Positions 60,926 through 64,000 of a stretch of 64,000 nt of DNA are shown here, piece by piece; within the stretch, counting starts at the first letter, position 1, and every line of letters starts with the position of its first letter. The notes beneath the pieces are model-generated. The model saw only the letters and a program-made list of their open reading frames with translations. It had not been told where the DNA came from and did not search any database. The translations under genes and the position numbers were made by a program. The DNA comes from Erythrobacter sanguineus (lineage in GTDB: Bacteria > Pseudomonadota > Alphaproteobacteria > Sphingomonadales > Sphingomonadaceae): positions 124,001 through 188,000 of the forward strand of contig NZ_FRDF01000002.1 in the NCBI RefSeq assembly GCF_900143235.1, in the 5' to 3' direction.

Positions 60926-62034
60926 TTCCTGTCGCGCTGGCCGGGCGCGCTTATGAAGTGGTGATCGAGGAGGGACTGCTGGGCCGGTTGGCCAAGGCCG
61001 CCGCGCCATTCCTCAAGGCTTATGAGGGCGGGCGCAAGGTTCCATTTGTTGCCGATGCCAACACCCACCGGCTGTGTCATATGGCGATTAATGACAGTCT
61101 CGACGCGGATGGGCTGGCCGCCGAATGGTTCGTGGTCCAACCGGGTGAGGAGGCAAAAAGCTGGGGTGTGCTCGAACAGCTGACCGACTGGCTGCTGGCA
61201 TTGGGCGTGACGCGATCGGATCATGTCTTTGCGCTCGGCGGCGGGGTGGTGGGCGATCTGGTCGGCTTCGCCTGCGCCGTCACCAAGCGCGGCTGCGGCT
61301 TCGTGCAGATCCCGACCACGCTGCTGGCGCAGGTCGATAGCTCGGTCGGCGGGAAAACCGCGATCAACACCGCGGCAGGCAAGAACCTGATCGGAGCATT
61401 CCATCAGCCCAGCCTCGTGCTGATCGATCCCACGGTGCTGGACACCCTGCCCGAACGCGAAATGCGCGCCGGATATGCCGAGGTGATCAAGTATGGCTTG
61501 CTCGGCGATGCGGCGTTTTTTGGCTGGCTGGAAGCGAACGGCGACAAGGTTCTAGCGCGCGAGCCGACTGCGCTCGAACACGCGATCGCCACCAGCATCG
61601 CGATGAAGGCGCAGATCGTCGCCGAGGACGAGCGCGAGACGTTGGACCGCCGCGCATTGCTCAATCTGGGGCATACCTTTGGCCATGCGCTGGAGGCGGA
61701 GACCGGCTTTTCCGACCGGTTGCTGCACGGCGAAGCGGTAGCGCTGGGGATGGTTCTGGCAGCGCGCTATTCGGCGCGGCGCGGCGAAATTTCGTCTGGC
61801 GATGCCGAACGAGCCGCGCAGGCGATTGGCGCTGTCGGCCTACCCGCCAACCTGCCGGCATTGGGGATAACCTGCGATGGCGCTGCGCTGGTCGACCATA
61901 TGCGACACGACAAGAAGGCCGAAGGCACGACCCTGCCGTTCCTGCTACTGCGCGGCATCGGAGAGGCCTATCTCGCCCGCGACGTCGACCTCGCCGACAT
62001 TGCCGCCTTTCTTGATGGAGAGCTTGCCGGATGA
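60916..62034 (+). CDS. aroB: 3-dehydroquinate synthase
   Basis: 372-residue NAD-dependent enzyme making 3-dehydroquinate from DAHP. Typical segments are ALGGGVVGDLVGF, VQIPTTLLAQVDSSVGGKTAIN, GYAEVIKYG and the metal histidines in LNLGHTFGHALE and LLHGEAVALGM. The ATG lies inside aroK, and the stop overlaps the next start (ATGA). Confidence 0.95.
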   Translation: MAVIPVALAGRAYEVVIEEGLLGRLAKAAAPFLKAYEGGRKVPFVADANTHRLCHMAINDSLDADGLAAEWFVVQPGEEAKSWGVLEQLTDWLLALGVTRSDHVFALGGGVVGDLVGFACAVTKRGCGFVQIPTTLLAQVDSSVGGKTAINTAAGKNLIGAFHQPSLVLIDPTVLDTLPEREMRAGYAEVIKYGLLGDAAFFGWLEANGDKVLAREPTALEHAIATSIAMKAQIVAEDERETLDRRALLNLGHTFGHALEAETGFSDRLLHGEAVALGMVLAARYSARRGEISSGDAERAAQAIGAVGLPANLPALGITCDGAALVDHMRHDKKAEGTTLPFLLLRGIGEAYLARDVDLADIAAFLDGELAG

Positions 62035-62801
62035 CCCGCTTCGTCGATCTCTCGATCCCGATCACCAACGACGTGATCTCCGATCCTGATGTGATGCGCC
62101 CCCGCGTCACCTACATGACCCATGAAAACACGTGGGAACAGATCGCGATGTTCTTTCCCGGCCTTACCCGCGAAGACCTGCCCGATGGCGAAGGCTGGGC
62201 GGTCGAATTCGTCGAATTGTCCACCCACAACGGCACCCACATGGACGCGCCGTGGCACTACCATTCGACCACGGATTCTGGCGCGCGCCCTGCCCCCAGC
62301 ATCGACGAAGCCCCGCTCGACCGGTTCTTCCGGCCCGGCGTGAAGCTCGATTTCAGCCACCTTCCCCATGGCCACGTGGTCAGCACCGCCGAGGTCGAGG
62401 CGGAGCTGGCGCGGATCGGCTACGCGCTCGAACCGCTTGACATCGTGCTGGTGCAATCAGGCGCGGTCTACGGCACCGAGGGTTTCACCGATCAGGGCGT
62501 CGGTCTGGGCGCAGAGGCGACCTTGTGGCTGACGGAGCGCGGGGTCGAAGTCGTCGGCACCGACGCATGGAGCTGGGACGCGCCCTTCAGTCACACGGCA
62601 AAACGCTGGGCCGAACAACGCGATCCTGCGATCATCTGGGAAGGCCACAAGGCTGGACGCATCCGTCCCTATTACCAGATCGAAAAGCTGTGCAACCTGG
62701 ACAGCCTGCCGCCCTACGGCTTCATGGTGAGCTGCTTTCCGGTGAAAATCGAACGCGCCAGCGCTGGCTGGATCCGCGCTGTGGCGGTCCTGGAAAGCTG
62801 A
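62031..62801 (+). CDS. Cyclase/kynurenine formamidase-family hydrolase
   Basis: 256-residue metal-dependent hydrolase of the cyclase family (PF04199 type). The signature HNGTHMDAPWH supplies metal ligands. Families with this fold include kynurenine formamidase and isatin hydrolase; the substrate here is unknown. Coupling to aroB may be positional only. Its 3' end overlaps the 3' end of a convergent small gene by 80 bases. Confidence 0.85.
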   Translation: MTRFVDLSIPITNDVISDPDVMRPRVTYMTHENTWEQIAMFFPGLTREDLPDGEGWAVEFVELSTHNGTHMDAPWHYHSTTDSGARPAPSIDEAPLDRFFRPGVKLDFSHLPHGHVVSTAEVEAELARIGYALEPLDIVLVQSGAVYGTEGFTDQGVGLGAEATLWLTERGVEVVGTDAWSWDAPFSHTAKRWAEQRDPAIIWEGHKAGRIRPYYQIEKLCNLDSLPPYGFMVSCFPVKIERASAGWIRAVAVLES

Positions 62802-63078
62802 CCCGGTTCAGCCTGCCCAATTTGGCAACATTGTCCGGCGATTCCGCCAAACGCGCTCCCCTGATCACGGCTTCTTCCTCCAGCATCTTGTCATGCTCGG
62901 CGAACAACCGCTCGATTTCGGCGCGGCGTTCCAGCAGCATGTAGGCGATGCCCGGAGCCAGACTCTCGCCCTCGCCAATCTGCCCGAGCATCCCGGCAAG
63001 GTCGCTCACCGTCGCATCACGGGCGGACTTGAAGAAGTTCCCCTTGCGATCAAAGAACCCCGTCCCAGTATGTGCCAT
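62722..63078 (-). CDS. Small helical protein of unknown function
   Basis: 118-residue protein beginning MAHTGTGFFDRKGNFF, with an amphipathic helical middle (YMLLERRAEIERLFAEHDKMLEEE). I recognise no family. The ATG at 63078 has an excellent GGGAGGG eight bases upstream, which favours a real gene. The last ~25 residues are read antisense through the 3' end of the cyclase gene and have a different, low-complexity look, so the natural stop may have been lost by mutation. Confidence 0.6.
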   Translation of the reverse strand: MAHTGTGFFDRKGNFFKSARDATVSDLAGMLGQIGEGESLAPGIAYMLLERRAEIERLFAEHDKMLEEEAVIRGARLAESPDNVAKLGRLNRVSFPGPPQRGSSQRWRVRFSPESSSP

Positions 63079-63359
63079 GATCAAACCCTCCCATTCAGAT
63101 CCAATCCGCGCGCGGGACATTCCGCGACCCGGCAAGGGCTATCATCACTGGGATCGCGGCCATCTGCCAAATCCGCGCCGCCATTTGGGGCCGAGAATCA
63201 TCATATTGACGAAAATCTACAAGCGATCCGGCAAGAATATTTCTCGCCACAATGCCTTGATTCCGTGTTGACGCAGCACTGTGTCACGGCTCACTTCTCT
63301 CAAGGCACGGCCCGCGCTTGTGAACGGGCGCTGTGTCGTTTCGTGTTCAGGAGGTCCTC

Positions 63360-63812
63360 ATGAATTTCCCCCATCGCTTCGCCCGTGCCATGCCGTTTCT
63401 GCTCGCCATGCCACTGGCCGCTCCCGCCTTCGCGCAAGGCACCATCGAGGAACTTTCCGCCCCCACGCCGGTCGATTTTGCCGATGTGCGCGAGAAAACC
63501 GATGCACTGATCGCAGAGATCATCTCCGGCAAGGCAGCCGAAGCCTTGCGCGCGGCGCTCAGCGAAAATCCGGTGGTCGCGCAGCAGACCAGCCAGATCA
63601 GCCTCGTCGTGAGCCAGAACGAAACCGTCAGCGCCGAATATGGCAAGGCAGAGCAATGCGTCGGCTGGAAGCAGGATTACATATCAAGCCTGCGGATCAT
63701 GACCAGTTACATCTGTCAGCACCGCGACATCCTGATCCTGTGGGAGTTTGCCGCGGATCGCCTGCCCAAAGGCTGGACCTATTCCACCATCCGCTTCAAC
63801 GCCGACTTTTGA
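63360..63812 (+). CDS. Small exported protein of unknown function
   Basis: 150-residue protein with a signal peptide (about residues 1-25, ending APAFA-QG) and a mature domain with two cysteines (EQCVGW and YICQHRD) likely to form a disulfide. No family is recognised. The ATG is preceded by AGGAGG at five bases, a strong ribosome-binding site. It converges on the carboxylase gene at the window edge. Confidence 0.7.
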   Translation: MNFPHRFARAMPFLLAMPLAAPAFAQGTIEELSAPTPVDFADVREKTDALIAEIISGKAAEALRAALSENPVVAQQTSQISLVVSQNETVSAEYGKAEQCVGWKQDYISSLRIMTSYICQHRDILILWEFAADRLPKGWTYSTIRFNADF

Positions 63813-63836
63813 TCGCCGCTTGCGCCGGACAAGGCG

Positions 63837-64000
63837 CTACTCCAGCTCGAGGATCACCGCATCGACCGCCAGGCTTTCGCCCTCGGCGGCGTTGATCTTC
63901 GCGATGACGCCTTCCTTTTCGGCGCGCAGGATGTTTTCCATCTTCATCGCCTCGACCGTGGCGAGCGGTTGGCCGGGCTGCACGGTCTCGCCCTCAGCCA
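63837..64000 (-). CDS. Biotin carboxyl carrier domain of an acyl-CoA carboxylase alpha subunit, partial
   Basis: The 3' end of a gene that runs off the right edge. The readable 54 residues are a biotinyl domain with the attachment motif VEAMKMEN and the ending AVDAVILELE. Such a C-terminal domain belongs to propionyl-CoA or methylcrotonyl-CoA carboxylase alpha subunits, or less likely to another biotin enzyme. The catalytic part lies outside the window, so the substrate cannot be told. Confidence 0.85.
   Translation of the reverse strand, partial: AEGETVQPGQPLATVEAMKMENILRAEKEGVIAKINAAEGESLAVDAVILELE

Overview
The window is GC-rich, densely coded and reads as a chromosomal segment of an alphaproteobacterium of the order Sphingomonadales, most likely an Erythrobacteraceae-type aerobic anoxygenic phototroph. 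Supporting signs are a peripheral (LH2-type) light-harvesting locus, a DivL kinase with tyrosine in its H-box, alphaproteobacterial AddAB, the accA-xerD-aroK-aroB neighbourhood, Flp pilins, and a palindromic repeat related to those of Rhizobiales. I see no prophage, CRISPR array or classical insertion sequence.

Layout. 1-8 kb: the 3' part of an ABC1/UbiB-type kinase gene, a low-molecular-weight phosphatase, recG, sdhE and mfd. 8-10 kb: an LH2 locus with pucC facing a pucBA pair whose reading frames are both interrupted (a nonsense codon near the start of pucB, a +1 frame change early in pucA). 10.4-14 kb: an EAL protein, NAD kinase, tRNA-Asn and an HD-GYP protein. 14-21 kb: ornithine decarboxylase, carboxy(nor)spermidine decarboxylase and its dehydrogenase, together a route to spermidine, interrupted by LemA/DUF3137 genes and by a small GxxExxY cassette bounded by inverted repeats. 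21-24.7 kb: a threonine dehydratase-like enzyme, btaAB for betaine lipid and a TauE/SafE transporter. 24.7-30.4 kb: secA with a short exported reading frame upstream, argJ, an inositol monophosphatase-family gene and trxA. 30.4-41.6 kb: one long translationally coupled minus-strand series divL-tsaE-amgK-murU-addB-addA. 41.6-47 kb: ahcY with a probable ArsR/SahR-type operator, a peroxiredoxin, a cytochrome c'/b561 pair, folE and a small metallopeptidase.

47.2-53.5 kb holds the most coherent pathway: a UbiA prenyltransferase resembling decaprenyl-phosphate phosphoribosyltransferase (fused to a degenerate HAD domain), GtrA, DprE1, DprE2, a GT87 glycosyltransferase and a PAP2 enzyme, nearly all overlapping by a few bases. 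This should make a polyprenyl-phosphate arabinofuranose donor and transfer its sugar to an unknown envelope acceptor. The order GtrA-DprE1-DprE2-glycosyltransferase matches that of mycobacteria.

53.5-64 kb: tRNA-Arg, a Nudix hydrolase, two Flp pilins (one too short for routine ORF calling), an M48 lipoprotein protease, accA, xerD, a large unknown exported protein with a small membrane partner, aroK-aroB-cyclase, two small unknown genes, and the 3' end of a biotin-dependent carboxylase subunit running off the right edge.

The observations most worth following are the damaged LH2 operon and its unusual pigment-site residues, the arabinose-donor cluster with an alanine at the benzothiazinone-target cysteine position, the GxxExxY cassette splitting a polyamine operon, and a possible secretion-monitor leader upstream of secA.
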